Assembly: GCF_029227915.1 (NCBI RefSeq)
Contig: NC_079884.1
Coordinates: forward strand, 2,048,001 to 2,112,000
Origin: Hydractinia symbiolongicarpus
Lineage: Eukaryota > Cnidaria > Hydrozoa > Anthoathecata > Hydractiniidae
Direction: 5' to 3'
Length of the DNA stretch: 64,000 nt
Part shown: positions 38,370 through 49,042 of the stretch, in pieces
Layout of the letters: each line of letters starts with the position of its first letter
How positions within the stretch are numbered: position 1 is the first letter of the stretch
The notes under the pieces: generated by a model
The model's input: the letters and a program-made list of their open reading frames with translations, nothing else
Told to the model about the DNA's origin: nothing
Databases searched by the model: none
Program-made: the position numbers and the translations under genes

Positions 38370-39115
38370 CCACTTAGAAATATCGGAAAAATATCACTAA
38401 ATACATGTTGGTACGAATATGTGACGCAACCGTTGTAACTCCAACGGATTGATACCGCTAGAAAGTCAAGGAAATAGAGTTTTCGAAACTGTTTCCATTT
38501 CTTCTGCGCGCGCTAACGGCTAGGATTGGTCCCACAGTAAAAAATGACTTACTTATCTACACTTTCAAATAAAGTGCTACCACAGCGCCCAGTGTAATCG
38601 CTGAGTTCCCGCAATCATGTCAAATTAAGAAGAATGTTATTTCTTGGAGTCCAATTGTCTCATTTATCACATTTAGGAGGTCAAAGTCCAAAATCAGTTC
38701 AAATAAGTCCCACAGTCAATCGTTTCACTGTTACAAGCGATACAACTTAGTAAAATCGGAAAAATATCGCTAAATACATGTTGGTGCGAATATGTGACGC
38801 AACCATTGTAACTCCAACGGATTGATGCCGCTAGAAAGTCAAAGAAATAGAGTTTTTGAAACTGTTTCCATTTCTTCAGCGCGCGCTAACGGCTAGGATT
38901 GGTCCCACAGTATAAAATGAGTTACTTATCTACACTTTCAAATAAAGCGCTACCACAGCACCCAGAGGAATCGCTGAGTTCCAGCAATCATGCTTAATTA
39001 AGAAGAATGTTGTTTCTTGGAATCCAATTGTCTCATTTATCAAATTTAGGAGGTCAAAGTCCAAAATAAGTTTAATTAAGTCCCAAAGTCAATCGTTTCA
39101 CTGTTACAAGCGATA

Positions 39116-40206
39116 CAACTTAGTATCATCGGAAAATATCACTAAGTACATGTTGGTACGAATATGTGACGCAACCGTTGTAACTCAAACGGATTGATAC
39201 CGCTAGGAAGTCAATGAAATGTAGTTTTTGAACCTGTTTCCATTTCTTCAGCGCGCGCTAACGGATAGGATTGGTCCTATATTAAAAAATAACTTACTTA
39301 TCTACACTTTTAAATAAAGCGGTACCACAGCGCCCAGTGTAATCGCTGAGTTCCAGCAATCATGTCAAATTAAGAAGAATGTTTCTTCTTGGAGTCCAAT
39401 TGTCTCATTTATCCCATTTAGGAGGTCAAAGTCCAATGTAAGTTCAATTAAGTCCCACAGTTAATCGTTTCACTGTTAAAAGCGATACAACTTAGTAATA
39501 TCGGAAAAATATCACAAAATACATGTTGGTACAAATATGTGACGCAACCGTTGTAACTCAAACATGTAGTTTTTGAAACTGTCTCTATTTCTTCAGTGCG
39601 CGCTAACGGCTAGGATTGGTACCACAGTAAAAAATGACTTACTTATTTACACTTTCAAATAAAGCGCTAGCACAGCGCCCAGTATAATCGCTGAGTTCCA
39701 GCAATCATGTCAAATAAAGAAGAATGTTACTTCTTGGAGTCCAATTCTCTCGTTTATCCCATTTAGGAGGTCAAAGTCCAATGTAAGTTCAATTAAGTCC
39801 CACAGGCAATCGTTTCACTGTTAAAAGCGATACAACTTAGAAATATCGGAAAAATATCACTAAATACATGTTGGTACGAATATGTGACGCAACCGTTGTA
39901 ACTACAACGGATTGATACCGCTAGAAAGTCAAGGAAATTAAGGTTTTCGAAACTGTTTCCATTTCTTCAGCGCGCGCTAACGGCTAGGAATGGTCCAACA
40001 ATAAAAAATGACTTACTTATCTACACTTTCAAATAAAGCGCTACCACAGCGCGCAGTGTAATAGCTGAGTTCCAGCAATCATGTCAAATTAAGAAGAATG
40101 TTATTTCTTGGAGTCGAATTGTTTCATTTATCACATTTAGGAGGTCAAAGTCCAAAATCAGTTCAATTAAGTCCCACAGTCAATCGTTTCACTGTTACAA
40201 GCGATA
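39116..40206 (+). repeat. Trimer cassette, copy 7 (1091 bp)
   Basis: Starts 39116, 39488 (28-bp deletion) and 39833 (AACTACAACGG; one extra base in ATTAAGGTTTTCG near 39938). Confidence 0.83.
39488..39832 (+). repeat. Short monomer, 28-bp deletion, sublineage a (345 bp)
   Basis: Middle member of cassette copy 7; CAGTGCGCGCTAACGG variant. Confidence 0.85.
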
Positions 40207-40952
40207 CAATTTAATAATATCGGAAAAATATCACTAACTACTTGTTGGTACGAATATGTGACGCAACCGTTGTAACTCAAACGGAATGATACCGCTAGAA
40301 AGTCCATGAAATGTAGTTTTTGAAACTGTTTCCATTTCTTCAGCGCGCGCTAACGGCTAGGATTGGTCCCACAGTATAAAATGACTTACTTATCTACACT
40401 TTCAAATAAAGCGCTACCACAGCGCGCAGTGTAATAGCTGAGTTCCAGCAATCATGTCAAATTAAGAAGAATGTTATTTCTTGGAGTCGAATTGTTTCAT
40501 TTATCACATTTAGGAGGTCAAAGTCCAAAATCAGTTCAATTAAGTCCCACAGTCAATCGTTTCACTGTTACAAGCGATACAATTTAATAATATCGGAAAA
40601 ATATCACTAACTACTTGTTGGTACGAATATGTGACGCAACCGTTGTAACTCAAACGGAATGATACCGCTAGAAAGTCCATGAAATGTATTTTTTGAAACT
40701 GTTTCCATTTCTTCAGCGCGCGCTAACGGCTAGGATTGGTCCCACAGTATAAAATGACTTACTTATCTACACTTTCAAATAAAGCGCTACCACAGCACCC
40801 AGAGGAATCGCTGAATTCCAGCAATCATGCCTAATTAAGAAGAATGTTGTTTCTTGGAATCCAATTGTCTCATTTATCAAATTTAGGAGGTCAAAGTCCA
40901 AAATAAGTTTAATTAAGTCCCAAAGTCAATCGTTTCACTGTTACAAGCGATA

Positions 40953-42043
40953 CAACTTAGTATCATCGGAAAATATCACAAAGTACATGTTGGTACGAAT
41001 ATGTGACGCAACCGTTGAAACTCAAACGGATTGATACCGCTAGGAAGTTTAATGAAATGTAGTTTTTGAACCTGTTTCAATTTCTTCAGCGCGCGCTAAC
41101 GGTTAGGATTGGTTTCTATAGTAAAAAATGACTTACTTATCTACACTTTTAAATAAAGCGGTACCACAGCGCCCAGTGTAATCGCTGAGTTCCAGCAATC
41201 ATGTCAAATTAAGAAGAATATTACTTCTTGGAGTCCAATTGTCTCATTTATCCCATTTAGGAGGTCAAAGTCCAATGTAAGTACAATTAAGTCCCACAGT
41301 TAATCGTTTCACTGTTAAAAGCGATACAACTTAGTAATATCGGAAAAATATCACAAAATACATGTTGGTACAAATATGTGACGCAACCGTTGTAACTCAA
41401 ACATGTAGTTTTTGAAACTGTCTCTATTTCTTCAGCGCGCGCTAACGGCTAGGATTGGTACCACAGTAAAAAATGACTTACTTATTTACACTTTCAAATA
41501 AAGCGCTAGCACAGCGCCCAGTATAATCGCTGAGTTCCAGCAATCATGTCAAATTAAGAAGAATGTTACTTCTTGGAGTCCAATTCTCTCATTTATCCCA
41601 TTTAGGAGGTCAAAGTCCAATGTAAGTTCAATTAAGTCCCACAGGCAATCGTCTCACTGTTAAAAGCGATACAACTTAGAAATATCGGAAAATATCACTA
41701 AATACATGTTGGTACGAATATGTGACGCAACCGTTGTAACTACAACGGATTGATACCGCTAGAAAGTCAAGGAAATAGAGTTTTCGAAACTGTTTCCATT
41801 TCTTCAGCGCGCGCTAACGGCTAGGAATGGTTCAACAATAAAAAATGACTTACTTATCTACACTTTCAAATAAAGCGCTACCACAGCGCGCAGTGTAATA
41901 GCTGAGTTCCAGCAATCATGTCAAATTAAGAAGAATGTTATTTCTTGGAGTCCAATTGTCTCATTTATAACATTTAGGAGGTCAAAGTCCAAAAGCAGTT
42001 CAATTAAGTCCCACAGTCAATCGTTTCACTGTTACAAGCGATA
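40953..42043 (+). repeat. Trimer cassette, copy 8 (1091 bp)
   Basis: Starts 40953, 41327 (28-bp deletion) and 41672 (AACTACAACGG). Lies 1837-1839 bp after copy 7; the first member reads GGTTAGGATTGGTTTCTATAG, with small insertions. Confidence 0.82.
41327..41671 (+). repeat. Short monomer, 28-bp deletion, sublineage a (345 bp)
   Basis: Middle member of cassette copy 8; CAATTCTCTCATTTATCC variant shared with copy 7. Confidence 0.85.
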
Positions 42044-45000
42044 CAACTTAGTAAAATAGGAAAAACATCGCTAAATACATGTTGGTGCGAATATGTGACG
42101 CAACCATTGTAACTCCAACGGATTGATACCGCTAGAAAGTCAAGGAAATAGAGTTTTCGAAACTGTTTCAATTTCTTCAGCGCGCGCTAACGGCTAGGAT
42201 TGGTCCCACAGTAAAAAATGACTTACATATCTACACTTTCAAATAACGCGCTACCACAGCGCCCAGTGAAATCGCTGAGTTCCAGCAATCACGTCAAATT
42301 AAGAGGAATGTTGTTTCTTGGAGTCCAATTTGCTCATTTATCACATTTAGGAGGTCAAAGTCCAAAATAAGTTTAATTAAGTCCCAAAGTCAATCGTTTC
42401 ACTGTTACAAGCGATACAACTTAGTATCATCGGAAAATATCAATAAATACATGTTGGTACGAATATGTGACGCAACTGTTGTAACTCAAACGGATTGATA
42501 CCGCTAGGAAGTCAATGAATTGTAGATTTTGAACCTGTTTCCATTTCTTCAAGGCGCGCTAACGGCTAGGATTGGTCCTATAGTAAAAAATGACTTACTT
42601 ATCTACACTTTCCAATAAAGCGCTACCACAGCGGCCAGTGTAATCGCTGAATTCCAGCAATCATGTCAAATTAAGAAGAATGTTATTTTTTGGAGTCCAA
42701 TTGGCTCATTTATCACATTTAGGAGGTCAAAATCCAAAATCCGTTCAATTAAGTCCCACAGTCAATCCTTTCACTGTTACAAGCGATACAACTTAGTAAT
42801 ATCGGAAAAATATCGCTAAATACATGTTGGTGCGAATATGTGACGCAACCATTTTAACTCCAACGGATTGATACCGCTAGAAAGTCAGGGAAATAGAGTT
42901 TTCGAAAATGTTTCCATTTCTTCAGCGCGCGCTAGCGGCTAGGATTGGTCCCACAGTAAAAAATGACTTACTAATCTACACTTTCAAATAACACGCTACC
43001 ACAGCGCCCGGTGTAATCCCTGAGTTCCAGCAATCATGTCAAATTAAGAAGAATGTTATTTTTTGGACTCCAATTGTCTCATTTATCACATTTAGAAGGT
43101 CAAAGTCCAAAATCAGTTCAATTAAGTCCCACAGTCAATCGTTTCACTGTTACAAGCGATACAACTTAGTAATATCGGAAAAATATCACTAACCACTTGT
43201 TGGTAGGAATATGTGACGCAACCGTTGTAACTCAAACGGATTGATACCGCTAGAAAGTCAATGAAATGTAGTTTTTGAAACTGTTTCCATTTCTTCAGCG
43301 CGCGCTAACGGCTAGGATTGGTCCCACAGTATAGAATGACTTACTTATCTACACTTTCAAATAAAGCGCTACCACAGCACCCAGAGGAATCGCTGAATTC
43401 CAGCAATCATGCCTAATTAAGAAGAATGTTGTTTCTGGGAATCCAATTGTCCCATTTATCAAATTTAGGAGGTCAAATTCCAAAATAAGTTTAATTAAGT
43501 CCCAAAGTCAATCGTTTCACTGTTACAAGCGATACAACTTAGTATCATCGGAAAATATCACTAAATACATGTTGGTACGAATTTGTGACGCAACCGTTGT
43601 AACTCAAACGGATTGATACCGCTAGGAAGTCAATGAAATGTCGATTTTGAACCTGTTTCCATTTCTTCAAGGCGCGCTAACGGCTAGGATTGGTCCTATA
43701 GTAAAAAATGACTTACTTATCTACACTTTTAAATAAAGCGGTACCACAGCGACCAGTGTAATCGCTGAGTTCCAGCAATCATGTCAAATTAAGAAGAAAG
43801 TTACTTCTTGGAGTCCAATTGTCTCATTTATCCCATTTAGGAGGTCAAAGTCCAACGTAAGTTCAATTAAGTCCCACAGTCAATCGTTTCACTGTTAGAA
43901 GCGATACAACTTAGAAATATCGGAAAAATATCACTAAATACATGTTGGTACCAAATATGTGACGCAACCGTTGTAACTCCAACGTATTGATACCGCTAGA
44001 AAGTCAAGGAAGTAGAGTTTTCGAAACTGTTTCTATTTCTTCAGCGCGCGCTAACGGCTAGGATTGGTCCCACAGTAAAAAATGACTTACTTATCTACAC
44101 TTTCAAATAACACGCTACCACAGCGCCCAGTGTAATCGCTGAGTTCCAGCAATCATGTCAAGTTAAATAGAATGTTATTTTTTAGAGTCCAATTGTCTCA
44201 TTTATCACATTTAGGACGTCAAAGTCCAAAATCTGTTCAATTAAGTCCCACAGTCAATCGTTTCGCTGTTACAAGCGATACAAGCTAGTAATATCTGAAA
44301 AACATCGCTAAATGCATGTTGCTACGAATATGTGACGCAACCGTTGTAACTCAACCGGACTGATACTGTTAGAAAGTCAATAAAATGTAGTTTTTGAAAC
44401 TGTTTCCATTTCTTCAGCGCGAGCTAACGGCTAGGATTGGTCCCACAGTATAAAATGACTTACTTATCTACACTTTCAAATAAAGCGCTACCACAGCACC
44501 CAGAGGAATCGCTGAATTCCATCAATCATGCCTAATTAAGAAGAATGTTGTTTCTTGGAATCCAATTGTCTCATTTATCAAATTTAGGAGGTCAAAGTCC
44601 AAAACCAGTTCAATTAAGTCCCACAGTCAATCGTTTCACTGTTAAAAGCGATGCAACCTAGTTTTATCAGAAAAATATCGCTAAATACATGTTGGTGCGA
44701 ATATGTGACGCAACTATTTTAACTCCAACGGATTGATACCGCTAGAAAGTCAGGGAAATAGAGTTTTCGAAAATGTTTCCATTTCTTCAGCGCGCGCTAG
44801 CGGCTAGGGTTGGTCCCACAGTAAAAAATGACTTACTAATCTACACTTTCAAATAACGCGCTACCACAGCGCCCGGTGTAATCCCTGAGTTCCAGCAATC
44901 ATGTCAAATTAAGAAGAATGTTATTTTTTGGAATCCAATTGTCTCATTTATCACATTTAGGAGGTCAAAGTCCAAAATCAGTTCAATTAAGTCCCACAGT

Positions 45001-46145
45001 CAATCGTTTCACTGTTACAAGCGATACAACTTAGTAATATCGGAAAAATATCACTAACCACTTGTTGGTAGGAATATGTGACGCAACCGTTGTAACTCAA
45101 ACGGATTGATACCGCTAGAAAGTCAATGAAATGTAGTTTTTGAAACTGTTTCCATTTCTTCAGCGCGCGCTAACGGCTAGGATTGGTCCCACAGTATAGA
45201 ATGACTTACTTATCTACACTTTCAAATAAAGCGCTACCACAGCACCCAGAGGAATCGCTGAATTCCAGCAATCATGCCTAATTAAGAAGAATGTTGTTTC
45301 TGGGAATCCAATTGTCTCATTTATCAAATTTGGGAGGTCAAAGTCCAAAATAAGTTTAATAAAGTCCCAAAGTCAATCGTTTCACTGTTACAAGCGATAC
45401 AACTTAGTATCATCGGAAAATATCACTAAATACATGTTGGTACGAATATGTGACGCAACCGTTGTAACTCAAACGGATTGATACCGCTAGGAAGTCAATG
45501 AAATGTAGATTTTGAACCTGTTTCCATTTCTTCAAGGCGCGCTAACGGCTGGGATTGGTCCTATAGTAAAAAATGACTTACTTATCTACACTTTTAAATA
45601 AAGCGGTACCACAGCGCCCAGTATAATTGCTGAGTTCCAGCAATCATGTCAAATTAAGAAGAAAGTTACTTCTTGGAGTCCAATTGTCTCATTTATCCCA
45701 TTTAGGAGGTCAAAGTCCAATGTAAGTTCAATTAAGTCCCACAGTCAATCGTTTCACTGTTAAAAGCGATACAACTTAGAAATATCGGAAAAATATCACT
45801 AAATACATGTTGGTACCAAATATGTGACGCAACCGTTGTAACTCCAACGTATTGATACCGCTAGAAAGTCAAGAAAGTAGAGTTTTCGAAATTGTTTCTA
45901 TTTCTTCAGCGCGCGCTAACGGCTAGGATTGGTCCCACAGTATAAAATGACTTACTTATCTACACTTTCAAATAAAGCGCTACCACAGCACCCAGAGGAA
46001 TCGCTGAATTCCATCAATCATGCCTAATTAAGAAGAATGTTGTTTCTTGGAATCCAATTGTCTCATTTATCAAATTTAGGAGGTCAAAGTCCAAAACCAG
46101 TTCAATTAAGTCCCACAGTCAATCGTTTCACTGTTAAAAGCGATG
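42044..46145 (+). repeat. Second five-monomer duplication, offset 1865 bp
   Basis: Monomers start at 42044, 42417, 42789, 43162, 43535, 43907, 44281, 44654, 45027, 45400 and 45772. The pairs 42789/44654, 43162/45027, 43535/45400 and 43907/45772 are all 1865 apart and share rare variants: CATTTTAACTCC and CTATTTTAACTCC, TTGGTAGGAATATG, AGTATAGAATGAC, TTTCTGGGAATCC, CTTCAAGGCGCG, GGTACCAAATATG and CCAACGTATTG. Right of about 45905 the second copy matches the first at 1492 instead, so it has lost one monomer (see findings). Confidence 0.87.
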
Positions 46146-46862
46146 CAACCTAGTTTTATCAGAAAAATATCGCTAAATACATGTTGGTACGAATATGTGA
46201 CGCAACCTTTGTAACTCAACTGGACTGATACTGTTAGAAAGACAATGAAATCTAGGTTTGGAAACTGTCTCTATTTATTCAGCGCGCTAACGGCAAGGAT
46301 TTGTCCCACTGTACAAAATGACTAATTTATCTAAATATTTTAATAAAGCGCTCCCACACCGCCCAGTGTAATCGCTGAGTTCCAGCAATCATGTCAAATT
46401 AAGAAGAATGTTATTTCTTGGAGTCCAATTGCCTCATTTATAACATTTATAAGGCCAAAGTCCAAAATCAGTTCGATTAAGTCCCACAGTCAATCGCTTC
46501 ACTGTTACAAGCGATACAACTTAGTAATATCGGAAAAATATCACAAAATACATGTTGGTACAAGTATGTGACGCAACCGTTGTAACTCAAACATGTAGTT
46601 TACTGAAAATGGCTCTGTTACTTCAGTGCAGGTTGACGGCCAGGATTGGTACCACAGTAAAAAATAACTTACTTATCTAAATTTTTTAATGAAGCGCTAC
46701 TGCAGAGCCCAGTGTAATCGATGAATTCCAGCAATCATGTCAAATTAAGAACAATGTTATTTTTTGGAGTCCAATTGTCTCATTTATCACATTTAGGAGG
46801 TCAAAGTCTAAAACAAGTTCAATTAGGTCCCACAGTCAATCGTTTCACTGTTAAAGGCGATA
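46146..46862 (+). repeat. D-plus-short dimer, copy 3 (717 bp)
   Basis: D-type monomer at 46146 (CTCAACTGGACTG, TCTAGGTTTGG variants) followed by the short monomer at 46517. Confidence 0.8.
46517..46862 (+). repeat. Short monomer, 28-bp deletion, sublineage b (346 bp)
   Basis: CAAAC/ATGTAG junction followed by TTTACTGAAAATGGCTCTG and GCAGGTTGACGGCCAGG. Confidence 0.85.
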
Positions 46863-47980
46863 CAACTTAGTAATATCGGAAAAATATCACTAAATACATG
46901 TTGGTACGAATATGTGACGCAACCGTTGTAACTTAAACGGATTGAAACTGCTAGAAAGTGAATGAAATGTAGTTTTTGAAACTGTTTCCATTTCTTCAGC
47001 GTGCTCTAACGGCTAGGATTGGTCCCACAGTAAAAAATTTCTTACTTATCTACACTTTCAAATAAAGCGGTACCACAGCGCCCAGTGTAATCGCTGAGTT
47101 CCAGCAATCATGTCAAATTAAGAAGAATGTTACTTCTTGGAATCCAATTGTCTCATTTATCCCATTTAGGAGGTCAAAGTCCATTGTAAGTTCAATTAAG
47201 TCCCACAGTCAATCGTTTCACTGTTACAAGCGATACAACTTAGTAATATCGGAAAAATATCGCTAAATACTTGTTGGTGCGAATATGTGACGCAACCGTT
47301 GTAACTCCAACGGATTGATACCGCTAGAAAGTCAAGGAAAAAGAGTTTTCGAAACTGTTTCAATTTCTTCAGCGCGTGTAGCGGCTAGGATTGGTCCCAC
47401 AGTAAAAAATGACTTACTTATCTACACTTTCAAATAACGCGCTACCACAGCGCCGAGTGAAATCGCTGAGTTCCAGCAATCATGTCAAATAAAGAAGAAT
47501 GTTATTTTTTGGAGTCCAATTGTCTCATTTATCACATTTAGGAGGGCAAAGTCCAAAATCAGTTCAATTAAGTTCCACAGTCAATCGTTTCACTGTTACA
47601 AGCGATACAACTTAGTAATATCGAAAGAATATCACTAGCTACTTGTTGGTACGAATATGTGACGCAACCGATGTAACTCAAACGGATTGATACCGTTAGA
47701 AAGTCCATGAAATGTAGTTTTTGAAACAGTTTCCATTTCTTCAGCGCGCGCTAACGGCTAGGATTGGTCCCACAGTATAAAATGACTTTCTTATCTACAC
47801 TTTCAAATAAAGCGCTACCACAGCACCCAGAGGAATCGCTGAATTCCAGCAATCATGCCTAATTAAGAAGAATGTTGTTTCTTGGAATCCTATTGTCTCA
47901 CTTATCAAATTTAGGAGATCAAAGTCCAAAACCAGTTCAATTAAGTCCCACAGTCAATCGTTTCACTGTTAAAAGCGATG

Positions 47981-48697
47981 CAACCTAGTTTTATCAGAAA
48001 AATATCGCTAAATACATGTTGGTACGAATATGTGACGCAACCTTTGTAACTCAACCGGACTGATACTGTTAGAAAGACAATGAAATGTAGTTTTGGAAAC
48101 TGTCTCTATTTATTCAGCGCGCTAACGGCAAGTATTGGTCCCACTGTACAAAATGACTAATTTATCTAAATATATTAATAAAGCGCTCCCACACCGCCCA
48201 GTGTAATCGCTGAGTTCCAGCAATCATGTCAAATTAAGAAGAATGTTATTTCTTGGAGTCCAATTGCCTCATTTATAACATTTATAAGGCCAAAGTCCAA
48301 AATCAGTTCAATTAAGTCCCACAGTCAATCGCTTCACTGTTACAAGCGATACAACTTAGAAATATCGGAAAAATATCACTAAATACATGTTGGTACGAAT
48401 ATGTGACGCAACCGTTGTAACTCAAACATGTAGTTTACTGAAAATGGCTCTATTTCTTCAGAGCAAGTTGACGGCCAGGAATGGTACCACAGTAAAAAAT
48501 AACTTACTTATCTACACTTTCAAATAACGCGCTACCACAGCGCCGAGTGAAATCGCTGAGTTCCAGCAATCATGTCAAAAAAGAAGAATGTTATTTTTTG
48601 GAGTCCAATTGTCTCATTTATCACATTTAGGAGGGCAAAGTCTAAAATCAGTTCAATTAAGTTCCACAGTCAATGGTTTCACTGTTTACAAGCGATA
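47981..48697 (+). repeat. D-plus-short dimer, copy 4 (717 bp), chimeric
   Basis: D-type monomer at 47981 followed by a short monomer at 48352, whose right half has been replaced by a regular-type sequence matching about 47400-47600. Confidence 0.78.
48352..48697 (+). repeat. Short monomer, 28-bp deletion, sublineage b, chimeric (346 bp)
   Basis: The left half is sublineage b (GAGCAAGTTGACGGCCAGG); the right half, from about 48505, is a regular type (AATAACGCGCTACC, CGCCGAGTGAAATCG, GGAGGGCAAAG) copied from the 47.4-47.6 kb monomer. Confidence 0.82.
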
Positions 48698-49042
48698 CAA
48701 CTTAGTAATATCGGAAAAATATCACTAGCTACTTGTTGGTACGAATATGTGACGCAACCGATGTAACTCAAACATGTAGTTTACTGAAAATGGCTCTATT
48801 TCTTCAGTGCAAGTTGACGGCTAGGAATGGTACCACAGTAAAATTAACTTACTTATCTAAATTTTTTAATGAGGCGCTATTGCAGAGCCCAGTTTGATCG
48901 ATGAATTCCAGCAATCATGTCAAATTAAGAACAATGTTATTTCTTGGAGCCCAATTGTCTCATTTATCACATTTAGGAGGTCAAAGTCCAAAACAAGTTC
49001 AATTAAGTCCCACAGTCAGTCCCTTCATTGTTTAAATCGATA
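48698..49042 (+). repeat. Short monomer, 28-bp deletion, sublineage b, chimeric (345 bp)
   Basis: The head (ATCACTAGCTACTTGTTGG, CAACCGATGTAAC) matches 47608; the sublineage b body follows the deletion junction. It has one A fewer in GTAAAATTAACTTAC, and is the only short monomer that directly follows another short one. Confidence 0.82.

Larger units (their letters stand above)
30411..42043 (+). repeat. Cassette domain II
   Basis: Monomers start at 30692, 31065, 31437, 31809, 32181, 32526, 32897, 33270, 33641, 34014, 34387, 34760, 35132, 35477, 35849, 36221, 36593, 36938, 37311, 37683, 38028, 38370, 38743, 39116, 39488, 39833, 40207, 40580, 40953, 41327 and 41672. The organising unit is a trimer (ATCATCGG head, then a 28-bp-deleted monomer, then a regular one), often preceded by a monomer whose right half reads CACCCAGAGG/CATGCCTAATTAAG. 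Smaller duplications are superimposed: a dimer at offset 744 (32330-33630) and one whole monomer at offset 373 (40040-40690). Confidence 0.83.
46146..48960 (+). repeat. D-plus-short dimers with a patchwork segment
   Basis: Monomers start at 46146, 46517, 46863, 47236, 47608, 47981, 48352 and 48698. D-type monomers (46146, 47981) are each followed by a short monomer of the AATGGCTCT sublineage (46517, 48352), and a third short monomer (48698) follows directly. The stretch about 48490-48770 is a near copy of about 47400-47680 at offset 1089, so the two short monomers at 48352 and 48698 are chimeras. Confidence 0.83.

Noticed and set aside
48572-48766. Open frame of 64 codons on the plus strand
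   Set aside because: Created by the conversion-like patch at 48490-48775 and a small deletion in GTCAAAAAAGAAG. No coding features, and the donor copy near 47480 is not open in the same way.
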